Below are positions 12,055 through 22,432 of a stretch of 64,000 nt of DNA, one piece after another. This DNA is from Peronospora farinosa. Its lineage: Eukaryota > Oomycota > Peronosporomycetes > Peronosporales > Peronosporaceae. The translations under genes and the position numbers were made by a program. The stretch spans positions 477,836-541,835 of the forward strand of contig CANTFK010000017.1 of the NCBI GenBank assembly GCA_947646735.1. Reading direction: 5' to 3'. Within the stretch, counting starts at the first letter, position 1, and every line of letters begins with the position of its first letter. The notes below the pieces were generated by a model, which worked only from the letters and a program-made list of their open reading frames with translations, had not been told where the DNA came from and did not search any database.

Positions 12055-13130
12055 AGATGTCGTGCGGTGTTGCGAGTGGTGCTGAGCTTTTGTATTGCCC
12101 GTCGAAGGCAACACCATAGCCTGGAGAATGAAAGTACCCTGAAGCGCACTGATACGAAGGGATTACAAGCGGTGAGTGTTGCCCCGTCATTGACATCTTA
12201 GCCAACACTGGCCTCAGAGCATGAACGTACAAAGTTAGCACGGCGTTAATGGAGAGCAAAACGAAACGACCAGGTGGATGAAGAAAAGCTGAAATTTTAA
12301 TCATTTGAAGCATTGCAAAGCAGACAATACTACACAAATGGCGCCATTGTGCCTCACACGTCCTTCCAACCTTCTACCAGTCTTGTGTACCTCTCTGCTG
12401 AGGAACTTGGTGCGCTACAAGGTCTGCGTTGTACTGCTAAGCTACTTTAATGGCCGGTGACCAAACACGTTTTCATGTTGTAGCCATGTTTCGATGTGTA
12501 CGATACGGCTGCATCAGGATGCATCACTAGGAACACACTTTAGAGACCCTGGATAAACATCTCTTTCGGGGTGAGATACGTCGGAAGATAAGCCTGAGGT
12601 TGGAACTATATGTAGATGTGTTGTGGCTGGCCAAGTAGAGCTTTTGAACAACTAGACGACTTCGCGAGCGATCGTATTCAGCTTTGGAGACTGGTAGTGC
12701 TCACCCAACCACGTGCTGCGACAGGCACAAGGACTGGCAGGTGATGATACGGCGTTAGGTAAGCGACTCCGGCCTAGCTTAGATCCATAAGGAGAAGTAT
12801 CATTGAGAGGCACGATGCGAATACTCTTGTCAGTTGGACTGGTGACAATTTTTTGACTTATTCCGCGCTTCGAGTCAAGAACTTGGATTGTAATGAAGAA
12901 AAGATATCGCTATCGACTTGATATACGTGAAGCTGCATGGGAGCGACGAGGTACTAGTTTGGTGTGCTCATTGATCCATTACATGGAATAAGCTCGGTGC
13001 AAGCAATCTTGGAAGAGAAATTCCCTGGCAGCTGTAGATCAGCCTCTATCATATTCCAGATATGCCCAGGCATTGGTCAAAGTTTTAGTGCATCTATCTA
13101 ACCCATCCGATCAGATGCACTAGTTGAGCA
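12055..13130. other. Intergenic between kinase and effector remnant
   Basis: I see no gene here. An open stretch on minus over 11960-12337 overlaps the end of the kinase and is a shadow. The segment probably holds the kinase 3' end and upstream sequences of the effector gene. Confidence 0.45.
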
Positions 13131-13147
13131 TCCATTCGCATTTTGCG
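13131..13147 (+). promoter_or_regulatory. Oomycete Inr+FPR-like core promoter of effector remnant
   Basis: TCCATTCGCATTTTGCG lies 57-73 bases before the effector ATG. It fits the oomycete core promoter in which an initiator of type YTCANTYY is followed directly by a flanking region of type CAWTTT. A closely similar block stands before the second effector (61,138-61,153). The match is by eye. Confidence 0.55.
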
Positions 13148-13203
13148 CGGTAGTAAACAGTCTACTGTCCTCCTCAGTTTTCTTTCGACGTTTCTCAAGA
13201 TAA

Positions 13204-13580
13204 AATGACAAGCTTGCGCTTTACCTATATCCTCGTGGTGGTTTTTGCCGCCATTCTTTACAACAGTGGCGTTACGGTCTGCGATGGAAAATCTCGACAC
13301 GTTTTTCATCGAAACTACGGCACCAATTGATGTTGATCTTGATTCGGATGCTCAGCGGCGTCTACGTGATGCCATGAAACAAGACCCGACCGACGAAGAA
13401 AGAGGACCATCACATGCTGCGGGTCTTGAGAAGATGTTCAACAACCGAAACAATAGTTGGATGACGCGCTTCGTCGAAATAATGAAGAAGATAAAATTGA
13501 GCATTGACAAACAATGGATCAAGTTGAAATGTTTTATCAAGGGAATGAAAAAGAGTCGTACTGCGGGCGGAAAATTTTAG
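13204..13580 (+). pseudogene. Frameshifted RxLR-dEER secreted effector
   Basis: The ATG at 13204 opens a classical signal peptide (TSLRFTYILVVVFAAIL), but the frame closes at a stop at 13327-13329. A second frame, open from about 13284 to 13580, carries RRLR (13356-13367) and DEER (13392-13403), the paired host-targeting motifs of oomycete RxLR effectors, with correct spacing behind the signal peptide. One single-base loss near 13280 explains the two frames. The remaining C-terminal part is only about 57 residues, lysine-rich, with no clear WY fold. RxLR effectors are secreted and act in plant cells (family knowledge); this copy as sequenced cannot make a secreted RxLR protein. A relative with the same signal peptide style and leader lies at 60,640-61,078. 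An assembly error at the frameshift cannot be excluded. Confidence 0.8.
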
Positions 13581-13649
13581 GCAAGAGAGATTTTGAAGAG
13601 TTGAAAGAGGAGTCGAAGGTAGGGGGTCCTTACTTTTCTACCAGCCCCC

Positions 13650-14030
13650 TCGTGGCTAATACAATTGCTCTTTGTGCTAAAGTTGTTTGTATTGAGTGTC
13701 ATTCTTCTACCATGTGCAGCAGGCAAAGGGTTCTAGTGTAGACTATCTACAGCTCGACGATCGTAACATAAGGGGTGCTGCCTCGGATCCAACAGACACT
13801 GTTGTGGCTATTCAAGCTGTCCTTATTACCTCTAACATATAAAACAAATAAAGGCACACACATTGTGGCTGCGTCCAACCCTCTCGATGACCATGCGGTG
13901 CATGTATTTGTGGCTTAATTTACAGTATTAGATCTTGCATTTGAACTGCAAGCAGATCTGCTGTACAAAACTTCCTCTACTCGTTAGTCATTCGCTTTGC
14001 CATGAATGAAACCTGTTACAAATGCATAGG
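13650..14030 (+). repeat. Effector 3' flank, diverged copy of 54,515-54,870
   Basis: Sequence downstream of the first effector matches 54,515-54,870 in the same orientation over roughly 370 bp with many substitutions and small indels. Landmarks shared in order include GGGTGCTGCCT, ATCCAACAGACA, GCTATTCAAGCTGTCCT, CAACCCTCTCGA, TTGTGGCTTAATTTA and AAATGCATAGGT. This marks an old duplication now split by the transposon nest. No coding function is visible. The remainder to 14,373 is plain intergenic sequence. Confidence 0.8.
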
Positions 14031-14373
14031 TCCAAGGAACACTACAGGCTGCCAGGTAACAATCATGATCCAAAACCCGTATATGACAAAAGTATCGTAC
14101 TTTTCAACATCACCGTCGTGGTCGTTCACAAGCCAACTTCGTGACACTTTTTCACACTTCCCTTCCATTGGAAATGTTTTTCTTGAGCACGGTCAAAGAC
14201 CAGATAGTCTTCTTATCAAGTGATGGCATGCTGCGCATGTCCGAGACTCGGTCTCTTCCTCTTTGAGCAAGAAGTATAGACCGCAGTGTTTGGGTACTTC
14301 CTGCGTTTTCACCACCATCCCTACGTAGCGATGTTCAGCTTGGACGGGTTGTCAAGGGCGTCCGATGGCTTTG

Positions 14374-17300
14374 TCACGGCGTTGATCGTTTAATATCGGC
14401 GTCTGGTTCAGCGTCTAAAACCCTGGCAGCCCAAGCTTGGATACGCGGCAACGCGTACTTGTAGCCGACTTCAATGATCTCTTCCATCTTGCTAAACTCC
14501 AAGGTACCATAGTCCTTGACCGGTGGCCGTAGATACAAATCAATGCATTCCTCCTTCACGCGGTTCTTGTGCTGCTCCGATGAAACGTACGCCAACGCAG
14601 CTGACACATCGCCCATGGAAGGCACCACTACCGTCTTGGCAAACGGATTGAGCTTGTTCCACAGCAACCACCATCCCGATAGTGCGCTACCATAGTGGTA
14701 AAACTGAGTGCGCGATTCGCTGGCCACATCCACAGCGAAAATGTACTTGATGCCACCTTCCTCCTTCATGACATCAGCTGGAAGGTTGTTCATATACCCA
14801 CCATCCAGCAGCAGTGAACCATTTTCTGAAACTGGAGGGAAATACCCTTGCAAACTCATGGATGCCCGCACATACTTCCAAGCCGGGCCACTGCGGTGTA
14901 CACTCATACGCGACTTTGCAATATCCGTAGACACGCAGAAATAATTCAGCATTAAATCCTCGATCGACAGGTCGTAGAAATGCGCGCGGATACTTTTGTT
15001 AAAACGCGTGCCATTGAAGAAGGAAGTAATGGGCAATGTCATGTCTCGCAGCTTCTCAGACATACTGCTTAAACCTGTTGAGAGCTGCTGTACCTTGGCC
15101 TCAACCAAGCTTAAATTATTTGGGTGGAGCGCGAAGATGCCACCAATGAACGCACCAATGCTAGTACCCCCGACGACATCTACATGGATACCGCACTCCT
15201 GAAGCGCGCGCAGCACGCCTATGTGTGCAAGACCTCTTGCACCGCCTCCACCAAGCACTAAACCCACGGCATTGCCGGTGATTCGCCGACTCAGGCGCAT
15301 AAAGTCCGACCGGTGGTCCTCAAACGGAATTTGCACATTGTGGAACCCACTAATCCACTCGTACTTCTCCATAGGAAGGATAAAGCGCGGCAGCAACGGA
15401 CTATCCATCTGTAGACAAATTTTTCTCTTTAACGCGTAAGAGCGTGAGGATCCATTAGCCTCTTCTATTGCGGCCGCCTCCAGTGCAGCCAGTGTCCAGT
15501 CCTTTTCGCGGATACGTACGACGTTAATCTTAGCATCTCTTTTGTCCCAAGCATCCTTCAAAATCGATATCATGTCACTCACAAAGGCCTGCTGTGGGTG
15601 TGCATCAGAGCAGAGTAGCAAGATGTGATCCGCCTGGCGAATACAAAGCTTTGTCCAGGCAGTCAACTGTAGATCAGCTTCGTAAATTACCAGTCCACTG
15701 GAGCTCTCGATTTCCCCCATCCAGGCTGTGAGGTTTGCCCGTGATACGCGGGAGTTACTGATCCACTGTTCACCGAGAAATGCTTTGGCTTTTTGGGATG
15801 ACACTAGCTCCACTGAAGCTAGTGTTTTCAGCGACATCTTTAAGTGACAACAGAAAGTCGTGATCTTCGTCATCTTTGTTAGAGAGAGAACGGCAATGGT
15901 GCCAATTGGGAGATTGCTGCCCGCTTTTTGCCCATCGGTAGCAGCGGGACTCGAGCCAAGAGAAAGCAAGTCGTTACTACGAGACTTGATGCCACTGGCG
16001 TCAGCGTTTCGGGAAATTACTCGAGGAGTTGGCATTCGACGCGCCAAACTTTTTGTAAAATGAATAATCACGGACGGGTACTTGCTTACAACATAATCGA
16101 ACACGTTCCGTGACATTTGAGATATTTGGGAATCACGGATCGCAAACACAGAAGAATTGCTGGCTCCAGCTGCAAGCATATCCATTGCACCCAGCGTGGC
16201 ACCTCGAACAAGATCATTCATCGTCTCCAGTTCTTTGCCGCGATGCGAGTGCATTTGCACGACACGAAGGCGACCGCTGATGACTGTAAAAACAGCATCA
16301 CACAAGTCTCCGCGATCAAACAAGCTTTCACCACTGCGGAGATGCAGCCATTCGAACGACGTATCGGCCACACATACTAGGCCAGAGTACTGCTGGATTA
16401 TATGGCGTGTACATTTAACAGCAACGGGGTTGACTTGCAGCAAACTGCAAAAGAGTGCTTCGGGGATCCACAACAAGGTCGTATCCTCGAGGCATACATA
16501 GCGAGTCGCGAAGAAATGCGATCCAACAAAACACGTAGAAATACCTAGTTCACACCCCTTCGTAGCTTTATACAGCTCAGCATACTTTTGCGGGGCAGTG
16601 GCAACTTGGCTGCTAACCGATCCATCCAGTACAATGTGAACACCCAGTGCACTCGAGGAATCGCCAGCCTTACGGATTATCTGGTTCTTTGAACGCTTAA
16701 TAACTTCCACAGAGCTAGCAAGCGTTGCTCGCAACTCCGAATCAAATAACCCGATCGCGTCCGCGACATTGTTCACAATCTCGTCTACAGCACTGCCTTC
16801 TTCACCACTCGAGGACGGCAAGCACACTAAAGGAGTAATATTGATGATCTCAGATGAAAGTCCAAAGTGATCGATCAGGGACTTGGCCGTGATCTTTTTC
16901 ACTTGGCTAAGAGTAGCCTGTGATAGTCGGTAAAAAGCCTCAGGGTATTTTTCAAGCACTTTTTTGATCGAATGTATCGGGATCTTAAACAGACGAGTGC
17001 CGTTTTCTTCTGCTCTTGCAAACAAGTTCTCGCACACTTTTTTCACCTGGGCACTGCATTCTCCGTTCTCCAACTCATTTACAAGCACTGTCAATAAAGG
17101 CAGCGATGACGTCAATGTGTCACCACATCGCAGTAACTTGGAGAACCGTTGGTCTGCTTTGTCACTCTGGATCGTCAACGACGCCGAGCCGTTGACAATG
17201 ACCAAGATGGATCCATCTAGCTCTCCTTGTTTGAAAATAGTCTCACCCTCCGCAAAACGTAGAATCCTTAAATCACGTGCCAGTGACTCAACAAATTCAC

Positions 17301-17784
17301 CAGGTAAGAACGAAAAAATCTTGGACAATGTATCATAAATAAACTTGAGATTCTCTGGACCGCAACTCTGACGCAATTCCTTGGGAAATGTAATATGATC
17401 TTCCAACTCCAAGTGACGAATCTCTTGCATACGTTCACGTTCTGCTTGCAACAAATCAGAGAATGATTTCGAGTGTCTCGAATGATGACGCATGCGCTTG
17501 GATGTCGGTGACGACGGTCGCATTTCAAGCTTGGGCATTGTCTTTCGTGGTCGCACTTGGCGTGACGCTACCCACACAAACAATACACTAAGGATTAAGG
17601 CCACTGTCAATAAAGTTGCAACACCGCCTACTGCGTACGGGTTCTGCCCTTCTACATGACCACATACATTTGCAGCCAATCGCGACGTCTTGTGAGCTGC
17701 TTTGGCACCTACGTACGTAAAGACGGCAAGACGTAGACTGACCCAATTCCAGAATTCTAATATGGTATTATCTATCCACTGCAT
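14374..17784 (-). CDS. NTE/PNPLA6-like patatin lysophospholipase with cNMP-binding domains
   Basis: Single exon of 1136 residues. An N-terminal membrane helix (about 51-73, VALILSVLFVWV) is followed by a basic stretch. Cyclic-nucleotide-binding-like domains come next: FAEGETIFKQGELDGSILVIVNG (about 177-199) and a later HLRSGESLFDRGDLCDAVFTVISG, with a degenerate one between them. The C-terminal patatin domain has the oxyanion loop GGGGARG (about 844), the nucleophile GTSIG (Ser about 872) and the DGG dyad aspartate (about 993). This order matches neuropathy target esterase, an ER-anchored phospholipase and lysophospholipase that degrades phosphatidylcholine (family knowledge). All catalytic residues are present. 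The ATG at 17,784 is the first in frame after a short divergent promoter. Length is slightly below the animal enzymes (about 1,300 residues). Confidence 0.93.
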   Translation of the reverse strand: MQWIDNTILEFWNWVSLRLAVFTYVGAKAAHKTSRLAANVCGHVEGQNPYAVGGVATLLTVALILSVLFVWVASRQVRPRKTMPKLEMRPSSPTSKRMRHHSRHSKSFSDLLQAERERMQEIRHLELEDHITFPKELRQSCGPENLKFIYDTLSKIFSFLPGEFVESLARDLRILRFAEGETIFKQGELDGSILVIVNGSASLTIQSDKADQRFSKLLRCGDTLTSSLPLLTVLVNELENGECSAQVKKVCENLFARAEENGTRLFKIPIHSIKKVLEKYPEAFYRLSQATLSQVKKITAKSLIDHFGLSSEIINITPLVCLPSSSGEEGSAVDEIVNNVADAIGLFDSELRATLASSVEVIKRSKNQIIRKAGDSSSALGVHIVLDGSVSSQVATAPQKYAELYKATKGCELGISTCFVGSHFFATRYVCLEDTTLLWIPEALFCSLLQVNPVAVKCTRHIIQQYSGLVCVADTSFEWLHLRSGESLFDRGDLCDAVFTVISGRLRVVQMHSHRGKELETMNDLVRGATLGAMDMLAAGASNSSVFAIRDSQISQMSRNVFDYVVSKYPSVIIHFTKSLARRMPTPRVISRNADASGIKSRSNDLLSLGSSPAATDGQKAGSNLPIGTIAVLSLTKMTKITTFCCHLKMSLKTLASVELVSSQKAKAFLGEQWISNSRVSRANLTAWMGEIESSSGLVIYEADLQLTAWTKLCIRQADHILLLCSDAHPQQAFVSDMISILKDAWDKRDAKINVVRIREKDWTLAALEAAAIEEANGSSRSYALKRKICLQMDSPLLPRFILPMEKYEWISGFHNVQIPFEDHRSDFMRLSRRITGNAVGLVLGGGGARGLAHIGVLRALQECGIHVDVVGGTSIGAFIGGIFALHPNNLSLVEAKVQQLSTGLSSMSEKLRDMTLPITSFFNGTRFNKSIRAHFYDLSIEDLMLNYFCVSTDIAKSRMSVHRSGPAWKYVRASMSLQGYFPPVSENGSLLLDGGYMNNLPADVMKEEGGIKYIFAVDVASESRTQFYHYGSALSGWWLLWNKLNPFAKTVVVPSMGDVSAALAYVSSEQHKNRVKEECIDLYLRPPVKDYGTLEFSKMEEIIEVGYKYALPRIQAWAARVLDAEPDADIKRSTP

Positions 17785-18027
17785 GGAGAGTCAGTGATTG
17801 ATCAGAGCTATTACTAGTCAAGTACTATGTACTATTTTTTATTACTACTTTAGGGCTTGATTTGTTAATGTCAAATTTCGTAATGAAGCTTTTCAAGTGA
17901 TGCGGATCCAAAATGACGGGGCTGTTTTTTGTAACAGCATTACTACTGCAAAAGTCTTTTTTTGTGAAATAATGACATCCTCTGTCGAGTGACTCGTCCC
18001 ATTAGCCAGCCATTCGATTCAATTACT
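17785..18027. promoter_or_regulatory. Short divergent promoter region
   Basis: Only 243 bp separate the start codons of the minus-strand phospholipase and the plus-strand Rsa3-like gene, so both promoters and 5' leaders must lie here. The stretch is AT-rich. I did not find a convincing Inr+FPR match. Confidence 0.5.
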
Positions 18028-18768
18028 ATGACCAATGACGAAACGAAAGGTGCTCAACTGATGGCACGCTATGACCGTCTGATTGCTGCATTAAGTAAAG
18101 ATGCATTTCAATCTTCTACAGGAGTTTATGCACGAATGGAAGACGCTTTTGCTGCGATTGAAAAGGCTGAGAATGACGAGCAGAGACAACAACTGCTGAC
18201 TGCTGCTACCGACAAGAGCATACGCTGTGCAGAGCTCATTGCCAAGAGTTTAGAAGCCTCTGCAAGCCTTTCTAGACTACAACAGACATTGAAAGTTTCA
18301 TATAATTATTGTCAACAAGATGAAAGTGATGAGGATGAGGAGATGGATTGTGAGGAGGATACACCGATAGATGAAGGCACGACATTATTGCTGCAGGACT
18401 TGGTAGTGGCAGGAGATGCGGTGGAGGATGCAGCCAAGAACTACGCATGTCTGGGTGTTGTACGCAAGACAACGCGTGCCAGTCATGATCTACTGACGTC
18501 AGCGGAGAGCCATCTGAAGGAATATCTGGCGAGCGAGTCGGCTACGGTAGGAGACGTCGCTAGCCAGAACGACTTTCGAGAGCTGTACATGGAGGAGTTT
18601 ACGACGGCTTTTGGTGATGAACTGGACCAGTTTCGTCAGGAAGAACGCTTTGAGAGCAAGGATGTAACCTATTTAATTTCCTGTATCCATGCAGGCGGGG
18701 ACATCTTTTCGCCGCTGCAGAAAAAGCTCTTCGTTGAATCGGTTGGGGCTAGTCAAGCGATGGAATAG
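18028..18768 (+). CDS. Acidic helical protein, Rsa3-like C-terminal domain (tentative)
   Basis: Single exon, 246 residues, from the first in-frame ATG. The N-terminal half is helical (repeated Ala, Glu, Leu, Gln). An acidic run follows near residues 96-110 (DESDEDEEMDCEEDTP). The last 60 residues contain LYMEEFTTAFGDELDQFR and LISCIHAGGDIFSPLQKKLF. This resembles the C-terminal domain of ribosome-assembly protein 3 (Rsa3), which has an LY-x-x-x-T-x-x-F-x-x-ELD start and an LI-x-x-x-x-x-G-x-D-x-FS end; Rsa3 acts in 60S precursor particles. The match is from memory of the pattern, not a search, so the assignment is tentative. A nucleolar role would fit the acidic region. Confidence 0.6.
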   Translation: MTNDETKGAQLMARYDRLIAALSKDAFQSSTGVYARMEDAFAAIEKAENDEQRQQLLTAATDKSIRCAELIAKSLEASASLSRLQQTLKVSYNYCQQDESDEDEEMDCEEDTPIDEGTTLLLQDLVVAGDAVEDAAKNYACLGVVRKTTRASHDLLTSAESHLKEYLASESATVGDVASQNDFRELYMEEFTTAFGDELDQFRQEERFESKDVTYLISCIHAGGDIFSPLQKKLFVESVGASQAME

Positions 18769-18952
18769 AATTAGCTAGCACCGACCGGTACGAGCAATAC
18801 AGTTAACACCTATGTAGCGTATACAAATTGTTTTCTTTTAGACCGGTTGTTTCCCGTATACGAACAACGTAGTGCTAGTTGTACTGTGGTCCTACAATAA
18901 GACCAGGCAGTCTAGACGACACACTTCCCCATGTTTTAACAGCAGAACGAGC

Positions 18953-20203
18953 CTAGACACGTAGATTGCGCTTCGTCGACCTCGTCGTTTTCTTCTTTTC
19001 TTGCTGCGGTAAACTACCAGAAGTCGCAACAACGTACGACTTGACCGTGGGGTAGTAAGAGTCCATCGGTCGCTCGCGCAACTCGCGCTTTTGTCGACGG
19101 GTTCGTCCTGCATTCACCTGGCCAAAAAAGTCGTCGATCCACAAGAGCATGCCATCACGGCCGCCCTTCAGCAGCTCGATGCCTCTGCTGAAAAGAGGAT
19201 CTACAGACAGCGGTGGGCAGCTTGCATTGTTGGGTGGAGACATCTTCACAGCCACTTGCTCACTTTCTGGTTCACTTTCCTCATCAGTCGCCACCACGCG
19301 TCGATAAAAGTAGCACTGGTGTCCCTCACTTGAGCCTGCCATCGATGTAGCCACTCGTCCAATGTTTTCGACCGAGAACCCGTACGCGTCCACAACTTTC
19401 CGTGGCGAATGAAAGCTGACAAAGTATTTGCCTGAGCTACGGTTAAACATATCCGCCATCTTGTGCATCACATCCGGTGGAAAGCCCACGTCAAAACTAT
19501 ACACGTGTGAAAATGGTTCGAACGTGTGTGCGTGTGTGATGTCCCCGACGGTAAACACCGTCGAAAGATGTTTGTGATGCTGTGAATCCAGCGACAAGAC
19601 GCTGCGCAAGTTGTGCAACGACAAATGCCAGCGTAACTCCTCAAGTTCAATGCCGTAGGAGACCTGTACACCAGGATCCACAGACACGTGAAAATTGGGC
19701 TTACCAAGTCCAGAGCCCACGTCCACGAAACAACTGGTCGTTGTAAGTTCACAATTGTCTTTAAGATAGTCGACTACCCGTTGAAATGAAGCTTGTGTAA
19801 TCTCTCCGTAGATGGCTCCACCTGCTGCGTTACCTCCTAGACTTCCCGTTTGCTTGCGGATGGCTTTGTAAACCTCCGAAACTTCATGCTCTGTGAACGT
19901 CCTCTGAAGCTCCATTTCTCGAGCATCATCCAAAGGAGTTGCTTTACCCGGAAGACCGATCGATAGTCTTTTCCTTTTTTTATTAGACACTGGTATGGTA
20001 CTGCTACTGTTTGGCAAAATGGAGGGGGTACTGGAGCTTAAACGTTTACGCTTCCGACCTATAATCACAACATTACCGGAAGATTGAAAAGACTCATCTG
20101 GGAAAGATATGGACGACGTTGCCTTTATAGACTTTTTAAGACTATCGCCGCGTATGGGAGACAGGAACGAGCCTGTAGGCGCAGGAGGCGACATAACTCT
20201 CAT
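18953..20203 (-). CDS. DOT1-like histone methyltransferase
   Basis: Single exon, 416 residues. The first 90 residues are low complexity with two KRKR-type clusters (GRKRKRLSS, NKKRKRLS), likely nuclear-localisation signals. The catalytic part shows the DOT1 order: EVYKAIRK helix, IYGEIT (about 131-136), the SAM-binding motif FVDVGSGLGKPNFHVS (about 159-174), YGIELEELR (about 183-191) and the VYSFDVGFPP strand (about 240). DOT1 enzymes methylate H3K79 in the nucleosome core. The tail is basic (KKKTTRSTKRNLRV), like the Lys-rich DNA-binding segment used by other DOT1 proteins. It is compact compared with animal DOT1L. Whether it methylates H3K79 specifically is inferred from the fold. The ATG at 20,203 faces the F-box gene across 178 bp. 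Confidence 0.85.
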   Translation of the reverse strand: MRVMSPPAPTGSFLSPIRGDSLKKSIKATSSISFPDESFQSSGNVVIIGRKRKRLSSSTPSILPNSSSTIPVSNKKRKRLSIGLPGKATPLDDAREMELQRTFTEHEVSEVYKAIRKQTGSLGGNAAGGAIYGEITQASFQRVVDYLKDNCELTTTSCFVDVGSGLGKPNFHVSVDPGVQVSYGIELEELRWHLSLHNLRSVLSLDSQHHKHLSTVFTVGDITHAHTFEPFSHVYSFDVGFPPDVMHKMADMFNRSSGKYFVSFHSPRKVVDAYGFSVENIGRVATSMAGSSEGHQCYFYRRVVATDEESEPESEQVAVKMSPPNNASCPPLSVDPLFSRGIELLKGGRDGMLLWIDDFFGQVNAGRTRRQKRELRERPMDSYYPTVKSYVVATSGSLPQQEKKKTTRSTKRNLRV

Positions 20204-20381
20204 TCACTTGATTGATACAGAGGGAGCGTAGAGTGGATGGACGACTATAGTTTAAAATTCAAAAAGTCAAAAACGGGTTTCATAGAAATTGACCCATGGG
20301 TTGAAGCAGTTTAGTGTGCTCGACATGAACTTTCCAACTTGATACCAAACTTCGACATTGTCTTCAACTCTTCTTCTCTTA
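20204..20381. promoter_or_regulatory. 178-bp divergent promoter region
   Basis: This is the whole space between the start codons of the DOT1-like gene (minus) and the F-box gene (plus). Shared control is plausible from the geometry alone; no specific element was recognised. Confidence 0.45.
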
Positions 20382-20864
20382 ATGAATTTCTCTTCTTCTC
20401 GTGCAATCATTCTACACCCCCTCGTTGCATCTGTGAGTGATGACATCTTGGAGGAAGATCGAGCTGTAGTCGAATGCCAGCATTTCCTCACCTCTTCGTC
20501 CTCTTACGAGCTCTCCTCACTGAGTCTCGTGGACTTTACGTGCGACGAGACCGTCCACATGGTGTTAAGCTTCCTGGATGGACCTTCACTCTGCTCAGCA
20601 CGCAGCGTGTGTCGCTCGTGGCACCAATTGAGCAATGACGATCAGCTGTGGCTCCATTTGTGTCACCAGGAGTTTCATGTGTCGCCCACGCAGCTCGTTA
20701 AGCAGCCCGAAAGCTATCAGAAGCTGTACCAGTTCACCTGTCGCTCGCTCAAGACGCTCCTCCGTGACTACTTGCATGAGCAATGTCTCTCCAATCTACA
20801 AAACTCGCTTCAGATCCCTAGAGCGGCCGCGTTGACGCTAATTGCGTCACGCTCGTCTGTCTGA
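20382..20864 (+). CDS. Short F-box protein
   Basis: Single exon, 160 residues, from the first in-frame ATG at 20,382. An F-box lies at about residues 55-97: MVLSFLDGPSLCSARSVCRSW followed by LSNDDQLWLHLC, with the Pro/Leu pair, the VCRSW tryptophan and the closing LW seen in F-boxes that bind Skp1. About 60 residues follow with no WD40, LRR or kelch repeats, so substrate binding is not evident. It probably serves as an SCF ubiquitin-ligase adaptor (family inference). Confidence 0.8.
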   Translation: MNFSSSRAIILHPLVASVSDDILEEDRAVVECQHFLTSSSSYELSSLSLVDFTCDETVHMVLSFLDGPSLCSARSVCRSWHQLSNDDQLWLHLCHQEFHVSPTQLVKQPESYQKLYQFTCRSLKTLLRDYLHEQCLSNLQNSLQIPRAAALTLIASRSSV

Positions 20865-22376
20865 CGCGATTAATATGTCAAACGTGAGGCATTTAGCCCT
20901 CTGTGTTTCGTGCGAAACACTAACAAATTCAAGATAGAAAGAAAGACACAAACAGACATTCGCAAACATAAGGGCATTTGACAAATAAATACAAGACTTT
21001 CTAGTGTCTGAGGAGGTTTTACATGTATCGATCGTTGTCTTAAGTTGTTCTCTTCTCCATTGGACGAGCTGGAGTCCAGGTGTGTGTGTGACGCATCATA
21101 CCACTTCACAAAACTCGGCTTCTTATTCGGGCGACAGTTAAATGTGACCAGCTAGAACTGCTGGTTGCCTGCTTGTTACGAACAACGTCTCCTATACAAG
21201 TTTTTTTCTCTACCAACAACGCCCTAGCGTTAAACTCGTCGTAAATTTAGCTGTACGACCGCTGGTTCCACGGGTACTGTCATGAGCTTTTCAGTGCAGC
21301 TTTGGTCGCTAAAGAGCTCAGCTATATAGTCGAGCTTAACTCCTTCGTGTTAGCGAAACAGTCATTGACAATGCTTGGCTGAATACTTGCGCTGCAGACT
21401 TGTTGCTGCTGTGTAGGTGCAAGGCGTATAGGTACGATGTCCTGTGCAGCGAATCTACTGTCAGGTGCATTGCAGTACAGGCAATCTCGAACTCGCATTC
21501 TGATGCCTTCGTTCTTGCTTGGTATTCAATCTGCATACGAGTGGGCTATGAGTGAGTTGCTCTTTTGTGGCTACACGATACAAGCGCAAAGTAAGGCGAC
21601 CTTGCCGTCGTTAGTTCTGGAGCTAGATTTGCAGTGGCCTTGCTTGTCTGGAATGGGTGTTGCCGTTTTCTGTGACTTTAGACCTTAGACGACGGGTCTA
21701 AGAGGACACTACCGCTTAACCTCCTGTCCTTGAAAAAGCCGAGTCAGCGGCAATTTCTGCCAGCAAAGGACCAAGCAAGACGTCATGCCACGTAAGGAGG
21801 TTCCTTGCCTTTTCCAATAAACCAGGGCATGCGCTGACTTCGTTTTCAGTGGCAAAACGTGCGTGCGTTTCATTCTAGCTTCGCCCACATCGATTAAGCA
21901 CCAGCTCATCGACCACTCACTTGTTTCTTGTAAAAATTCTACGATGGCCAAAAAGTGCAGCGTTTGAGTCAGTAGACGCTTGTGTGGAGGGCGCGTCGTC
22001 CCAACTCATAGCGCGAGAGATGAATTAGATAAGCAGACGTAAACAATAAGCTAATTGGGTTTAGTAAGGCGTGACTGGGACGAAATTTCTGCTGAACCAT
22101 TGATAAGCTACCTGAAATATAATAAGCGCTCCGCTTCTCGCCTCGTGTGGATTCGCACAAAAAAAATTAGATGCACTACAACTCGAAGCCGAGCGCTAAT
22201 TTACTTAATAAAGACATGGAAAATCATACTTTATACCTGCTCCGACCCCAAAAGGCACTACCTTATCAAATGCAGCAAGCTACTGCGTCCGTAATCGAAA
22301 AGGAAGCGATAAGCGAAACGACTACTAAAAAAGAAAAACCCTTGATGATGCGGAAAAGCAGCAACACTGATCGTCT
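20865..22376. other. Intergenic, left flank of the transposon nest
   Basis: No recognised gene. An ATG-initiated open stretch at 21,437-21,688 (83 codons, plus) has no domain I know. The segment ends at the target-site duplication of element D. Confidence 0.45.
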
Positions 22377-22381
22377 ATCGT
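22377..22381. repeat. Element D target-site duplication, left
   Basis: ATCGT precedes the D LTR here; ATTGT follows the other D LTR at 53,963-53,967. The one difference is a C/T transition, expected for an old insertion. Confidence 0.6.
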
Positions 22382-22432
22382 TGTAGACGGGCACTTCCAC
22401 GAAATTGCCTCGTACTACTAGCACACACCTTA
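22382..22432 (-). repeat. Element D 3' LTR, outer fragment
   Basis: These 51 bp match 53,362-53,412 (TGTAGACGGGCACTT, then AGCACACACCTT). The LTR resumes at 37,922-37,926 after the insertion of element C, whose target duplication is CCTTA (22,428-22,432) against CCTTG (37,922-37,926). Confidence 0.88.

Noticed and set aside
11960..12337. Minus-strand ORF of 125 codons
   Set aside because: It overlaps the kinase 3' end and has no domain; it is a shadow.
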